Notes under the pieces: generated by a model
Told to the model about the DNA's origin: nothing
Database searches by the model: none
What the model saw: the letters and a program-made list of their open reading frames with translations, nothing else
Position numbers and translations under genes: made by a program
Shown here: positions 18,068-28,600 of the stretch, piece after piece
Layout: every line of letters starts with the position of its first letter
Numbering within the stretch: position 1 is the first letter of the stretch
Assembly (NCBI RefSeq): GCF_004364245.1
Contig: NZ_SOAV01000012.1
Coordinates: 124,001-188,000, forward strand
Length of the DNA stretch: 64,000 nucleotides
Source: Streptomyces sp. BK208
GTDB taxonomy: Bacteria > Actinomycetota > Actinomycetes > Streptomycetales > Streptomycetaceae
Direction of reading: 5' to 3'

Positions 18068-18114
18068 GTTTCACCGCCGTGACGAAGGCGCGGTGCGTGT
18101 TACGCGTGGGTGAA
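18068..18114 (-). promoter_or_regulatory. probable double GlnR-binding site of the amtB operon
   Basis: Read on the - strand: TTCAC-n6-GTAAC (18114-18099), 15 bases, then GTCAC-n6-GAAAC (18083-18068). Both fit the GlnR pattern gTnAc-n6-GaAAc, the second exactly. GlnR activation of amtB under nitrogen limitation is established in S. coelicolor; occupancy here is inferred. Confidence 0.75.
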
Positions 18115-18253
18115 CGACCGGGGGCGGTCGCCGTCACGACCGAGCCGTCCGGGCCGGGACGCAAGCCGGCCGCGGCGGCCTCCGAATGACCTGGCATGGG
18201 GGAGCCGAGTCGGGCAGTTCGGGAGGGCCGGCCGCGGCCGGGGCTGGTGGGTT

Positions 18254-19750
18254 TCAGACCGCTTCGGCGGTCTCCGGCAACTCGACGGCGAGCCGCTCGG
18301 TGAGGTCGACGACCTCACCGAGGTCGCCGAAATCGCGTACGGCCGTGTCGACGGTCTTGCGGATGCGGGTGTTGACGCGTTCGGAGCGGACCTTCTTGGC
18401 GATGCTCATGGCCTCCATGGCCAGGACGGTGCTCTCCTCGGGCTCGCGGCGCAGCAGGTGCACGGTGGCCATGCCGATCAGGTTGAGCGCGTAGGAGCGC
18501 TGGTGTTCCTCGTCCTTGGCGAACAGCTCCACGGCCCGACGCATGAGGGGGTCGGCCAGCGAGGCGTAGGCGGGGCTGCGGCCGGCCACGTAGGCGAGGT
18601 CGCGGAAGGAGTGGCTGTTCTCGCCGTACAGCTCGGCCTCGGAGAAGAAGCGGATCCAGTCGGGGTCCGGCTCGTCCCACTCGTCGGCCTCGGCGAAGAT
18701 GTCCTCCGCCATGCGCACCGCGCGCTTGGTGCGGCCGGGCTGCCCCATGTTGGCGTAGGCGCGGGCCTCCATCGCGTACAGCATCGACTGGGTGCGGGGG
18801 CTCGCGCAGTCCCGGCTGCCGTACTGCGCGAGATGGATCAGCTCCAGGGCGTCGTCGGGCCGGCCGAGGTGGATCATCTGGCGGCTCATGCTGGAGAGGA
18901 TGTACGAGCCGAGCGGCCGGTCCCCCGCCTCCTTGGCGGCGTGCAGGGCGAGCACGAAGTACTTCTGCGCGGTGGGCTGGAGCCCCACGTCGTACGACAT
19001 CCAGCCGGCCAGCTCGGCCAGCTCGGCGGCGACCTTGAAGAGCTTGGCGCGGGTGGTCTCGGCCTGGGGTTCCTGGAGCAGGTCGGTGACCTCGTGCAGC
19101 TGGCCGACCACGGCCTTGCGGCGCAGACCGCCGCCGCACTGGGCGTCCCAGCGGCGGAACATCACGGCCGTGGACTCCAGCAGCTCCAGCTCCGGCCTGG
19201 ACAGGCGCCCGCGCGCGCGGGAGGCGGGCGCGGTGTCCTGGCCGGCGGACGGGGCGGCCGCGGGCGTGGGGACGAGCCAGCGCTGCATGGGCTCGATGAG
19301 GGACGGTCCCGCGGAGAGGGCCAGCGAGCTCCCGAGGAAGCCGCGCCGCGCCAGCATGAGGTCGCTGCGCGAGAACTCGCTGAGCAGGGCCACGGTCTGC
19401 GGGCCCGTCCAGGGGAGGTCGACGCCGGTCGCGGAGGGCGTGGGGCGGGTGGAGCGCAGGCCCAGGTCCTCGACGGAGACGACGACGCCGAAACGCTCGG
19501 AGAACAGCTCGGACAGGATCCGCGGGATCGGCTCGCGCGGGTTCTCCCCGTCGAGCCAGCGGCGCACGCGCGAGGTGTCCGTGGAGATGTGGTTGGCGCC
19601 CAACTGGCGGGCGCGGCGGTTGACCTGGCGGGCCAGCTCGCCCTTGGACCAGCCGCTGCGGGCGAACCAGGAGGTGAGCAGCTCGTTCGGGCGCTTGTCG
19701 GCGTGCGACGCGCTCCCCGCGTTCGTACTGCTTCCGCCGTTGCCGCTCAC
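18254..19750 (-). CDS. nsdA: NsdA, negative regulator of sporulation and antibiotics
   Basis: 498 residues from GTG 19750 (MSGNGGSSTNAG). The N-terminus has a helix-turn-helix-like segment (ELARQVNRRARQLGANHIS, residues about 40-60), followed by a TPR-like helical repeat region rich in Ala/Leu (about 190-450). Loss of NsdA in S. coelicolor is reported to raise antibiotic production and sporulation. A TTG 45 bases upstream is also in frame but less likely. Divergent from the primase-polymerase-like gene. The identification rests on my memory of the family and of the amtB neighbourhood. Confidence 0.88.
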   Translation of the reverse strand: MSGNGGSSTNAGSASHADKRPNELLTSWFARSGWSKGELARQVNRRARQLGANHISTDTSRVRRWLDGENPREPIPRILSELFSERFGVVVSVEDLGLRSTRPTPSATGVDLPWTGPQTVALLSEFSRSDLMLARRGFLGSSLALSAGPSLIEPMQRWLVPTPAAAPSAGQDTAPASRARGRLSRPELELLESTAVMFRRWDAQCGGGLRRKAVVGQLHEVTDLLQEPQAETTRAKLFKVAAELAELAGWMSYDVGLQPTAQKYFVLALHAAKEAGDRPLGSYILSSMSRQMIHLGRPDDALELIHLAQYGSRDCASPRTQSMLYAMEARAYANMGQPGRTKRAVRMAEDIFAEADEWDEPDPDWIRFFSEAELYGENSHSFRDLAYVAGRSPAYASLADPLMRRAVELFAKDEEHQRSYALNLIGMATVHLLRREPEESTVLAMEAMSIAKKVRSERVNTRIRKTVDTAVRDFGDLGEVVDLTERLAVELPETAEAV

Positions 19751-20195
19751 TGGAACGCCCCCATCCCTGAGACCACCTGTCGCCGAGTGCGCCAAGCCCT
19801 ATCAGAATGCCGGTGGTTACAGCCCCCCGTCCGGCGGTTGACACCCTTCGAACGGAGAACCGAGTTGCCTCCGGCATACCCACAAGTGCATGTGCCCCAC
19901 GGCTCCATGCACACAAAGTAGTCCCGCGATCACTCGTTCAGCCATGGCGATTGCGGAATCGCCACCATTCGCCACCCCTTCGAATGAACTCACGGTGGCG
20001 GGGACGCGATTCACTTGACATAGGCCAACCAGGCGCCGGTGCAACGGTGCGGAACGGGGCGCGCGCGGACGGACGCACCACCCGGGACGCCTCCGGACGC
20101 CGTCTGAACCGCGTCGGACCGGGGAGTTGGAAGCAGAGAGTCACGTTTCACGTCCGCTGCGTAACCGCCGCTGCGTCGGACCCGTTGGAGGGGGC
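19751..20195. other. divergent promoter region of nsdA and the primase-polymerase-like gene
   Basis: 445 bases without a convincing gene. Relatively AT-rich patches at 19860-19980 could hold promoters in both directions. No clear operator palindrome was seen. Confidence 0.5.
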
Positions 20196-20867
20196 ATGGG
20201 CTTCACGATCGGCATCGGCAGCACCCGGGGCATGCGGGACATCCGGTCCGGCGCGCGTCGCCGCGGCCGCACCGGCGACTGCACCGTGGTGGCGGAGTAC
20301 ACCGGACTGTGGGGCTGGGACGTGGTCCCGGGCGCCAGGGCCGTGGCGGGCGCCTGCTCCTGCGGCCTGTCCGACTGCCCCGCGCCGGGCGCGCATCCCC
20401 TGGACTTCGCACCCGAGGTTCCCGCCGGGGCGAGGCTGGACGAGGCGAGCGAGGCGTGGGCCCGCTTCCCGGGTGCCGCGGTGATGCTGGCGGTGGGGCG
20501 GGCCTTCGACGTGATCGAGGTGGCCGAGCCCGTCGGCGTACGGGCGCTTGCCCGCCTGGAGCGCATGGGCCTGCCGCTCGGCCCGGTCGCGGCGACGCCC
20601 GAGGGCCGCGCCCAGTTCTTCGTCGCGCCGGGTGCCGCGGCCGAGCTGCCCCGGCTGCTGTACCGCATGGGCTGGGACGATCCGTCCGCCCTCGACCTGC
20701 GCGGTCTCGGCCCCGGAGCGTACGTCACGGCACCGCCCTCCGACCGCGGCGGCCGCGGTCCGGTGCGCTGGCTGCGCCCGCCGGCCCTCGACTCGACCAC
20801 GAGACCCCCGGCGGCACGGCTCCTCCTGGGAACCCTGGCCTACGTCGCCCATCGGTCCCGGGCGTGA
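20196..20867 (+). CDS. stand-alone bifunctional primase/polymerase N-terminal-like domain protein
   Basis: 223 residues from ATG 20196, preceded by GGAGGG. The segment WGWDVVPGARAVAGACSCG with CPAPGAHPL matches the start of bifunctional DNA primase/polymerase N-terminal domains usually found in phage and plasmid replication proteins, with cysteines in CSCGLSDCPAPGAH. The usual catalytic acidic residues are not obvious: the later part has FDVIEVAEPVG where DxD would be expected. No helicase domain is attached. Activity as a polymerase is doubtful; the chromosomal copy next to nsdA is common in Streptomyces as I recall. Confidence 0.7.
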   Translation: MGFTIGIGSTRGMRDIRSGARRRGRTGDCTVVAEYTGLWGWDVVPGARAVAGACSCGLSDCPAPGAHPLDFAPEVPAGARLDEASEAWARFPGAAVMLAVGRAFDVIEVAEPVGVRALARLERMGLPLGPVAATPEGRAQFFVAPGAAAELPRLLYRMGWDDPSALDLRGLGPGAYVTAPPSDRGGRGPVRWLRPPALDSTTRPPAARLLLGTLAYVAHRSRA

Positions 20868-20914
20868 CCCTGCTCCGACGCCGACGGCCCCTCTGACCCC
20901 CGGCATCACGCGAA

Positions 20915-20950
20915 GAAGCGCCCGCCCCCCGAGTGGGGGACGGGCGCTTC
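20915..20950. terminator. bidirectional terminator
   Basis: Stem GAAGCGCCCG/CGGGCGCTTC (20915-20924 and 20941-20950) with an inner CCCCC/GGGGG extension, between the convergent primase-like gene and ftsY. Confidence 0.85.
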
Positions 20951-20984
20951 TCGCTCGCGCGGGCTGCGTGGGACGCAGGCCGTG

Positions 20985-22193
20985 TCACTCGCCGATGAGC
21001 GCGTCCACGAAGGCCGCGGGCTCGAACGGTGCCAGGTCGTCCGCACCCTCGCCGAGTCCGATCAGCTTGACCGGCACGCCCAGCTCGCGCTGCACGGCGA
21101 CCACGATGCCGCCCTTGGCCGTGCCGTCCAGCTTGGTGAGGACGATGCCGGTGATGTCGACGACCTCGGCGAAGACCCGGGCCTGGATCAGGCCGTTCTG
21201 GCCGGTGGTGGCGTCGAGGACGAGCAGGACCTCGTCCAGGGGCGCGTGCTTCTCCACGACGCGCTTGACCTTGCCCAGCTCGTCCATGAGGCCGGTCTTG
21301 GTGTGCAGGCGGCCGGCGGTGTCGATGAGCACGACGTCCGACCCGATCTCCTTGCCCTCCTTCACCGCGTCGAACGCCACGGAGGCCGGGTCGCCGGCCT
21401 CCGGTCCGCGCACCGTGTGGGCGCCCACCCGCTCGCCCCAGGTCTGGAGCTGGTCGGCGGCGGCGGCACGGAAGGTGTCGGCGGCACCGAGGACGACGCT
21501 GCGGCCGTCGGCGACCAGGACGCGGGCGAGCTTGCCGGTGGTGGTGGTCTTGCCGGTGCCGTTGACACCGACGACCATCACGATGCCGGGCTTGCCGGTG
21601 GCGGGCTCGGTCTTGACCTCGCGGTCCATGTCCGGGCCGACGAGGTTGATCAGCTCCTCGCGCAGCAGCCCGCGCAGCTCGTCGGGGGTGCGGGTGCCGA
21701 GCACCTTCACCCGCTCGCGCAGCCGCTCGACCAGCTCCTGGGTGGGCTGGACGCCGACGTCGGCGGTGAGCAGCGTGTCCTCGATCTCCTCCCAGGTGTC
21801 CTCGTCGAGGTGCTCCCGCGACAACAGGGTCAGCAGGCCCTTGCCGAGGGCGTTCTGCGAGCGGGAGAGGCGGGCACGGAGCCGGACCAGTCGGCCGGCG
21901 GTGGGCTCGGGAACCTCGATCTGCGGGATCTCGAGCTCTTCGACGACGGGCGGCTCCTCGACGGTGGCGGTGCCGCCGTCCGGGAGGTCGACCTCCTCTA
22001 TCGTCCGGCGCGTTTCGTCGCGCGGCGTCTCGGCCTCGTCGCCGACGTGCGGCTCGGCCGGAGGGGCGGTGATGTCGGGCGTCGACGGAGGCGGCGGAGG
22101 CAGCTGCTTCTTGCGGCGACTGCCCACGACCAGCCCGCCGAGCGCGCCGATCACGACCACGGCGATGACTACAGCAAGGATGACGATTTCCAT
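20985..22193 (-). CDS. ftsY: signal recognition particle receptor FtsY
   Basis: 402 residues from ATG 22193 (TGGAG 6 bases upstream). An N-terminal membrane segment (2-24) replaces the purely amphipathic anchor of E. coli. An acidic Pro/Glu-rich A domain (about 30-100) is followed by the NG domain with G1 GVNGTGKTTTTGKL, DTAGRLHTK and TKLDGTAKGG. It forms the twin GTPase complex with Ffh. Divergent from the permease gene. Confidence 0.97.
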   Translation of the reverse strand: MEIVILAVVIAVVVIGALGGLVVGSRRKKQLPPPPPSTPDITAPPAEPHVGDEAETPRDETRRTIEEVDLPDGGTATVEEPPVVEELEIPQIEVPEPTAGRLVRLRARLSRSQNALGKGLLTLLSREHLDEDTWEEIEDTLLTADVGVQPTQELVERLRERVKVLGTRTPDELRGLLREELINLVGPDMDREVKTEPATGKPGIVMVVGVNGTGKTTTTGKLARVLVADGRSVVLGAADTFRAAAADQLQTWGERVGAHTVRGPEAGDPASVAFDAVKEGKEIGSDVVLIDTAGRLHTKTGLMDELGKVKRVVEKHAPLDEVLLVLDATTGQNGLIQARVFAEVVDITGIVLTKLDGTAKGGIVVAVQRELGVPVKLIGLGEGADDLAPFEPAAFVDALIGE

Positions 22194-22376
22194 AACGGCT
22201 CCAGTATGCGGGACCCCCGGCACGGCGCCCCTCTGTCGGTCCCTTGTGGTTTCGTCCGAAGGACAAAGGTCCCTGGAAGGCACGAGTCGGAGCAAAGTAC
22301 GATGGAAGAGGACGCGTCAACGCGCGTAGAGTCCCGACCGCCCCTCTTCCCCACGATCGAGGCACGGACCCCCCAC

Positions 22377-23828
22377 ATGAGCAAGACCGCCGAGAACGAA
22401 GGCGCCCTGGAGACCCGGGGCATCGAGCAGGTGCCCGACCACGAGCGCACCGCCCGGATCCGCGAGCTGTTCCCCACCTGGGTCGGCGCCAACATCAGCG
22501 TGCTGCTGCTCACGATGGGCGCGAGCCTCGTCGTGGCGTACCGGCTCAACTTCTGGCAGGCCCTGGTCGTCGCGGCCGCGGCGCCCGTCGTGTCGTACGG
22601 CCTGGTGGGCCTGATCGGCATCGCGGGCAAGCGGGGCGGCGCGCCCGGCATGGCGCTGTCGCGTGCCGTGTTCGGGCAGCGGGGCAATCTGCTGCCGGGC
22701 TCGCTGATCTGGGTGGCCCGCTGGGGCTGGGAGACGATCAACGCGGTGACCGGCGCCTATGCCGTGCTCACCGTGCTCGACATCGTCTTCGGCATCCGTG
22801 CGAACAGCGTGCTGGACATGGTGACGCTGCTCGCCTTCGTCGTGGCGACGTTCGCGATCTCGGGTCTGGGCATCAACGCCGTGCAGAAGTGCAACAAGTA
22901 CGCGACCTACCTCTTCGGCGCCTTCTCGGTGCTGGTGCTGGGCTACCTGGTCGTCGACACCGACTGGTCCGCGGTCTTCGACCGGCCCGCCGGTACGGTG
23001 GCCGCGATGATCACGGGTGTGGGCCTGATCGCGGCCGGCGGCGTCAGCTGGATCCCGTCCGCCCCGGACTTCACCCGGTACCTGCCGCGTACGGCCTCGT
23101 CGAAGGGGATCGTGGGGGTCACCGTCGGCGGTGCCGGCATCGTCGTCCTGCCCATGGTCCTGATGGGCATGATCATGGCCGTCTCCACGCCGGACCTGGC
23201 CTCGGCCGCCGACCCGGTCTCCTTCCTGGGCGAGATCCTGCCGACCTGGATCGCGGTGCCCTACCTGCTGATCGCCCTGATCGGCATGCTGCTGATCAAC
23301 TCGATGTCGATGTACTCGGCGGGCTTCACCGCGCAGACCCTGGGCTTCAAGGTCCCGCGGCACTGGGCGGTCTCGGTGAACGCCGTGATCTCGCTGGTCT
23401 TCGGCGGTGTGCTGATGCTGGTGGCGACCAGTTTCATGGGGTCCTTCATCGCCTTCCTGTCGCTGCTAGCGGTCGCCTTCTCCGCCTGGGTCGGCGTCTT
23501 CGGCGCTGACATGCTGCGCGGCCGGGAGTACGACGGCGAGGCCCTGGCCGACACCGGCCGCACCAGCGCCTACTGGTACCGCGGCGGCTTCTCCCCCGCC
23601 GCCGTCGCCGCCTGGGCGGTGGGCCTGGCCGCCGGTCTGATGTTCACCACGTCCGACTGGTTCACCGGCCCCCTCGCCGCGAACAACGTCGTCGGCGAGT
23701 ACGGGCTCGGCTGGGTGGCCACGGTGGTGGTCTCCGCGGTGCTGTACGCCGTGCTGCCGAAGCCGGCGCTGGTGGTTCCCGCGGCGCCCCGGGAGCGGGC
23801 CGGGCAGCCCGAGGCCGTGGCCGTCTGA
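22377..23828 (+). CDS. NCS1 family cytosine/purine permease
   Basis: 483 residues with about 12 membrane segments. It starts with a hydrophilic head and then FPTWVGANISVLLLTMGASL, typical of the purine-cytosine permease (CodB/FCY2) group, with ARWGWETINAVTGAYA and SWIPSAPDFTRYLPR further on. A proton or sodium symporter for a nucleobase, allantoin or related compound; the substrate is not resolvable. Alone on its strand, ended by hairpin 23838-23879. Confidence 0.88.
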   Translation: MSKTAENEGALETRGIEQVPDHERTARIRELFPTWVGANISVLLLTMGASLVVAYRLNFWQALVVAAAAPVVSYGLVGLIGIAGKRGGAPGMALSRAVFGQRGNLLPGSLIWVARWGWETINAVTGAYAVLTVLDIVFGIRANSVLDMVTLLAFVVATFAISGLGINAVQKCNKYATYLFGAFSVLVLGYLVVDTDWSAVFDRPAGTVAAMITGVGLIAAGGVSWIPSAPDFTRYLPRTASSKGIVGVTVGGAGIVVLPMVLMGMIMAVSTPDLASAADPVSFLGEILPTWIAVPYLLIALIGMLLINSMSMYSAGFTAQTLGFKVPRHWAVSVNAVISLVFGGVLMLVATSFMGSFIAFLSLLAVAFSAWVGVFGADMLRGREYDGEALADTGRTSAYWYRGGFSPAAVAAWAVGLAAGLMFTTSDWFTGPLAANNVVGEYGLGWVATVVVSAVLYAVLPKPALVVPAAPRERAGQPEAVAV

Positions 23829-23837
23829 CGTACACCG

Positions 23838-23879
23838 ACGGCGCCCCCGCTCCCGAGTGCCCGGGAGCGGGGGCGCCGT
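23838..23879 (+). terminator. strong hairpin terminator
   Basis: An 18-base GC-rich stem (ACGGCGCCCCCGCTCCCG and its complement) with a short AGTG-type loop, 10 bases past the permease stop. A second hairpin with CGCGGCCCCGC arms follows at 23896-23933 and may serve the converging glcP transcript. Confidence 0.85.
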
Positions 23880-23997
23880 TCGCGTCCCGTCACACCGCGG
23901 CCCCGCTCGGTCGAGGACCGGGCGGGGCCGCGGACGGTACGGGGAGAGGGGCAGCGGGGACTTGGCCCTCCTCCCCGGGTTCGGGAGGGCGGGCCGG

Positions 23998-25416
23998 TCA
24001 GCCCATTTCCTCCAGGGCCTTGCCCTTGGTCTCCTTCACGAACTTGAGCACGAAGGGGATGGAGAGGGCGGCGAAGACCGTGTAGATCACGTAGGTGCCG
24101 GAGAGGTTCCAGTCGGCCAGCGACGGGAAGCTCGCGGTGATGGCCCAGTTGGCGATCCACTGCGCGGAGGCGGCCACGCCCAGGGCGGCGGCGCGGATCC
24201 GGTTGGGGAACATCTCGCCGAGGAAGACCCACACGACCACGCCCCAGGACAGGGCGAAGAAGAGGACGAAGACGTGGGCGGCGATCAGGGCGACCCAGCC
24301 CTGGGTGGCCGGGAGCTTGCCGTCGACCAGGTGGAAGGAGAAGGCCCAGGCCTCCAGCGCCAGGCCGATCACCATGCCGACGGAGCCGACCAGGGCGAGC
24401 GGCTTGCGGCCGACGCGGTCCACGAAGATCATCGCGATCACGGTGCCGACGATGTTGATGATCGACGTCGTGAACGAGTAGAAGAACGAGTCCGCCGGGT
24501 CGACGCCGACCGACTGCCACAGCGTCGAGGAGTAGTAGAACGCGACGTTGATGCCGACGAACTGCTGGAAGACGGAGAGGCCGATACCGATCCAGACGAT
24601 CGGCTTGAAGAAGAAGCTGCCGCCCAGGAGGTCCTTGAACGAGGACTTCTCCTCGCGGTGCATGGCGTGCTCGATCTCGTCGACGCGGGCGTCGAAGTCG
24701 ACGTTCTTGCCCTCGACCTCTTCCAGGATCTGCTTGGCGCGCTCGCGCTTGCCCACCGAGATCAGGAAGCGGGGCGACTCGGGGATGGCGAAGGACAGCA
24801 GGCCGTAGAGCACGGCCGGGATCACCATGACGCCGAGCATGACCTGCCAGGCCTCCAGGCCCATCAGCTCACCGCGCTGGTCGCCGCCCGCGGCGTTCAG
24901 CAGGCCCCAGTTGACCAGCTGGGAGACGGCGATGCCGATGACGATCGCGGCCTGCTGGAAGGAGCCGAGCCGGCCGCGGTAGGCGGGCGGGGAGACCTCG
25001 GCGATGTAGGCGGGGCCGATCACCGAGGCCATGCCGATCGCGAAGCCGCCGATGATGCGCCACATGGCCAGGTCCCACAGCGCGAAGGGCAGTGCGGAGC
25101 CCACGGCGCTGACGGTGAACAGGACCGCCGCGATCTGCATGCAGCGGATACGGCCGATCCGGTCGGCGATACGGCCGGCGGTGGCCGCGCCGATCGCGCA
25201 GCCGATCAGCGCGACGGCGATGACCTGGGCCAGCACCGCGGAGCCGACGTCGTAGCGGTCCCGGATGGCCTCGACGGCACCGTTGATCACGGAACTGTCG
25301 TAACCGAACAGGAAACCGCCCATCGCGGCCGCCGCCGCGATGAAGATGACGTGCCCGAGATGATCGGGATGAGCCGTGCCGGCTCCTGGACTGGGTGCCT
25401 GCGATGTGCTGGCCAC
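23998..25416 (-). CDS. glcP: major glucose permease GlcP (MFS sugar/H+ symporter)
   Basis: 472 residues, 12 membrane segments. Sugar-porter motifs: GRIADRIGR between TM2 and TM3, PESPRFL after TM6, RVGRKP between TM8 and TM9, and QQFVGINVAFYY in TM7. Length and sequence closely match S. coelicolor GlcP, the glucose uptake system that works with glucokinase since Streptomyces lacks a glucose PTS. The GTG start has GAGGAG 6 bases upstream. It is induced by glucose in S. coelicolor; no operator is identified here. Confidence 0.93.
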   Translation of the reverse strand: MASTSQAPSPGAGTAHPDHLGHVIFIAAAAAMGGFLFGYDSSVINGAVEAIRDRYDVGSAVLAQVIAVALIGCAIGAATAGRIADRIGRIRCMQIAAVLFTVSAVGSALPFALWDLAMWRIIGGFAIGMASVIGPAYIAEVSPPAYRGRLGSFQQAAIVIGIAVSQLVNWGLLNAAGGDQRGELMGLEAWQVMLGVMVIPAVLYGLLSFAIPESPRFLISVGKRERAKQILEEVEGKNVDFDARVDEIEHAMHREEKSSFKDLLGGSFFFKPIVWIGIGLSVFQQFVGINVAFYYSSTLWQSVGVDPADSFFYSFTTSIINIVGTVIAMIFVDRVGRKPLALVGSVGMVIGLALEAWAFSFHLVDGKLPATQGWVALIAAHVFVLFFALSWGVVVWVFLGEMFPNRIRAAALGVAASAQWIANWAITASFPSLADWNLSGTYVIYTVFAALSIPFVLKFVKETKGKALEEMG

Positions 25417-25610
25417 GTGTACTCCTCGGGCTACCGGCAACGCTGCCGGGGCGGTTCGCCCTTCGAGGTGCCACTGAAGGGACCTGAAGGTAAAAGCAAC
25501 GTTGCAGAGACTATGCCTTCAAGTTTCGAAGTCAATAGGACGAGACGTGTGAGATTCGGAGCGAAGAACCGGTCTACTCGTTCAAGACTTGAAGCTGAAA
25601 GGGGCAGCGA

Positions 25611-28600
25611 CTAGCGCAGCCGCTGACTGATGACCTTCGACACACCGTCGCCCTGCATGGAGACGCCGTAGAGCGCGTCGGCGACCTCCATCGTGCGCTT
25701 CTGGTGCGTGATCACGATCAGCTGCGACGCTTCCTGCAGCTCCTGCATGATCCGGATCAGCCGCTGCAGGTTGGTGTCGTCGAGCGCCGCCTCGACCTCG
25801 TCCATCACGTAGAACGGGCTCGGCCGGGCCTTGAAGATCGACACCAGCATCGCCACCGCGGTCAGCGAGCGCTCCCCGCCGGAGAGCAGCGAGAGCCGCT
25901 TGACCTTCTTGCCCGGCGGCCGGGCCTCGACGTCCACACCCGTGGTGAGCATGTTGTCGGGGTCGGTCAGGATCAACCGTCCCTCGCCGCCCGGGAAGAG
26001 CCGGCCGAAGACGCCCTCGAACTCCCGGGCCGTGTCCCGGAAGGCCTCGGTGAAGACCTGCTCGACGCGCTCGTCGACCTCCTTGACGACCTGGAGCAGG
26101 TCGGCGCGGGTCTTCTTCAGGTCCTCCAGCTGCTCGCTGAGGAACTGGTGCCGCTCCTCCAGCGCCGCGAACTCCTCCAGTGCCAGCGGATTGACCTTGC
26201 CGAGCTGCTGGTAGGCGCGTTCGGCGGCCTTCAGGCGCTTCTCCTGCTCGGAGCGGACGAACGGCCGCGGGCGATTGCGCGGGTGGTCCGGATCCTCGGG
26301 GAGCACCTCGCCCTCGGCGGGGGGCGAGGGCGGCACCTCTTGATGGGGGCCGTACTCGGCCGCGAGTCCCGCCGGTTCCACACCGAGTTCCTCCAGCGCC
26401 TTGGTCTCCAGCTGCTCGATGCGCAGCCGCTTCTCGGCGCCGAGTACCTCGCCCCGGTGAACTGAATCCGTCAACTTGTCCAGCTCCGCCTTGAGGTCGC
26501 GCCCGGCGGTGCGCGCGGCGGCCAGTTCCTGTTCGCGCCGGGCCTTGGCGGCCTCGGCCAGGCCGCGCTCCTCGTCGGCACGGGTCAGCGAGACCTCGAC
26601 GTGGGCGAGCAGCTGCCGGGCGCCGGCGGCGACCGCCTCGGCCACGGCCGCCTCGTGCCGAAGCCTGGCCCGCCGCTGCTCGGCACGCGCGCGTGCCTCG
26701 CGTTCGGCGCGCGCGGCCCGGTCCAGGGAGTCGGCCCGCCCGGCGAGCCCCTTGACCCGCTCCTCGTGCGTACGGACCTGGAGGCGGGCCTCCATCTCGG
26801 TCTGGCGGGCGTTGGCCCCGTCGGCGGCGAGCCGGTCGCGGGCACCGGTGTCGGGCTCCTCCTCGACCGGCATCTCCTCGGCGACCGCGAGCCGCTCGGC
26901 CAGCTCCTCGACCTCCATGAGCGCCTTGTCCAGCGCTTCCTGGGCCCGGGTGGCCGCGGCGGCGGACCGTTCCGCCTCCCCGGCGGCGCCGCGCGCCTGC
27001 CCCGCGAGCCGGCCCAGCTGCTGGGCCACGGACGACTTCTCCCGGTCGGCCGCCCGGCGCCGCTCCCCCAGCTCCTCGACCAGCGCGGCGCACTCCCGGC
27101 GCCGCGCCACGGCCGCGTCCTGGGCCCCGGCCAGCTCCTCGCACCGCACGCCCAGCTCCGCCAGCCCGGCGGCGGCCTGGTCCACGGACGCCTGGACCTC
27201 CAGGAGGCTCGGCACCCCGGCGGAGCCGCCCTGCGCGAAGTGGGCCCCCAGCAGGTCGCCCTCGGCGGTGACGGCGGTCAGCCCGGGGCGGGCGTAGACG
27301 AGGTCCTCGGCGTCCTCCAGGGTGGCGACGACGACGATCCCCCGCAGCAGCCGCCGTACGGCGGGCATCAGGTCGGCGGGCCCCCGGACCAGGTCGGCGG
27401 CGTACGGCGGTCCGTCGTCGCGCGGCTCGTGCGGTACGTCGTCGGGAGCGCCGGCCAGCAGCAGGGCGGCCCGGCCCGCGTCCTGCTTGCGCAGCAGGCG
27501 GATGGCGTCGGCGGCGGCCGCCGGGGAGGTCATCGCGAGGGCGTCGGCGGCCGCGCCGAAGGCGGTGGCGAGGGCCACCTCGTGGCCCGGCGCCACGGTG
27601 AGGAGCGAGGCGGCCGGGCCGAGCAGGCCGGTGAGCCGGTCCTCGGCGGCGAGCAGCGCGCCGGTGCCGTCCTTGCGGCGCAGGCCGAGCGCGAGAGCGT
27701 CGTGCCGTGCCTGTGTGGCCGCGCGCTCGCGTTCGGCCGCGGTGGCGGCTTCGCGGGCGGCGCCGAGGGCCGCCTCCGCCTCGGTCAGCTCGCGCCGGGC
27801 GGCGTCGTGCCGCTCGGCGAGTTCCCGGTCGCCGGCGTCGAGCCCGTCGACCTCCGCCTGGAGAGTCTCGTACTCCTCCTGGGCGGCGGCGGCGCGTTCC
27901 CGGGACTCGTCACGGGCGGCGGCCAGCCGCTCGATCTCCGCCTGGGCGGAGGCCGCGCGGGAGCGGGCGGCGCCGACCTGACCGCTGAGCCGGGCCAGCC
28001 CCTCGCGCCGGTCGGCGATCGCGCGGGCGGCGTCCTTGAGGCGGCGCTCCTCCAGGGCCAGTTCGCGTTCGAGGTCCGCGCGGTGGGCGACCGTGTCCTC
28101 CAGGGCGTGTTCGGCCGCCTCCAGGGCCGCTTCGAGCTCGGCCTCCTGCTCACGGACGCGGGCGGCCTCGCGTTCCAGCTCCTCCGGGTCGCGGCCCCGG
28201 CGCTCCTCGGGCGGCGCGGAGGTGGCGCTCTTCACCCGGGCGTCGGCCAGCGAGATCGTGCCGCGCACGCGTTCGGCGAGCTGGGACAGCTCGTACCAGG
28301 TCTGCTGGGCGCGCTGGAGGCGCGGCGCGAGCCGGCGCACCTCGTCCTCCAGGTCGGCCTCGCGGCGCAGCGCCTTGCCGAGCTCCTGTTCGGCGCTCTC
28401 CTTGCGTTCCTTGAGCGCGGCCTCGTCGGCGATCTCGGCCTGGAGCGCCTCCCGCATGCGCACGAGGTCGTCGGCGAGGAGCCGGAGCCGGGCGTCCCGG
28501 AGGTCGGCCTGGATGACGGCGGCCCGGCGGGCGACGGCGGCCTGACGGCCGAGCGGCTTGAGCTGGCGCCGCAACTCGTCGGTGAGGTCCTGCACGCGCG

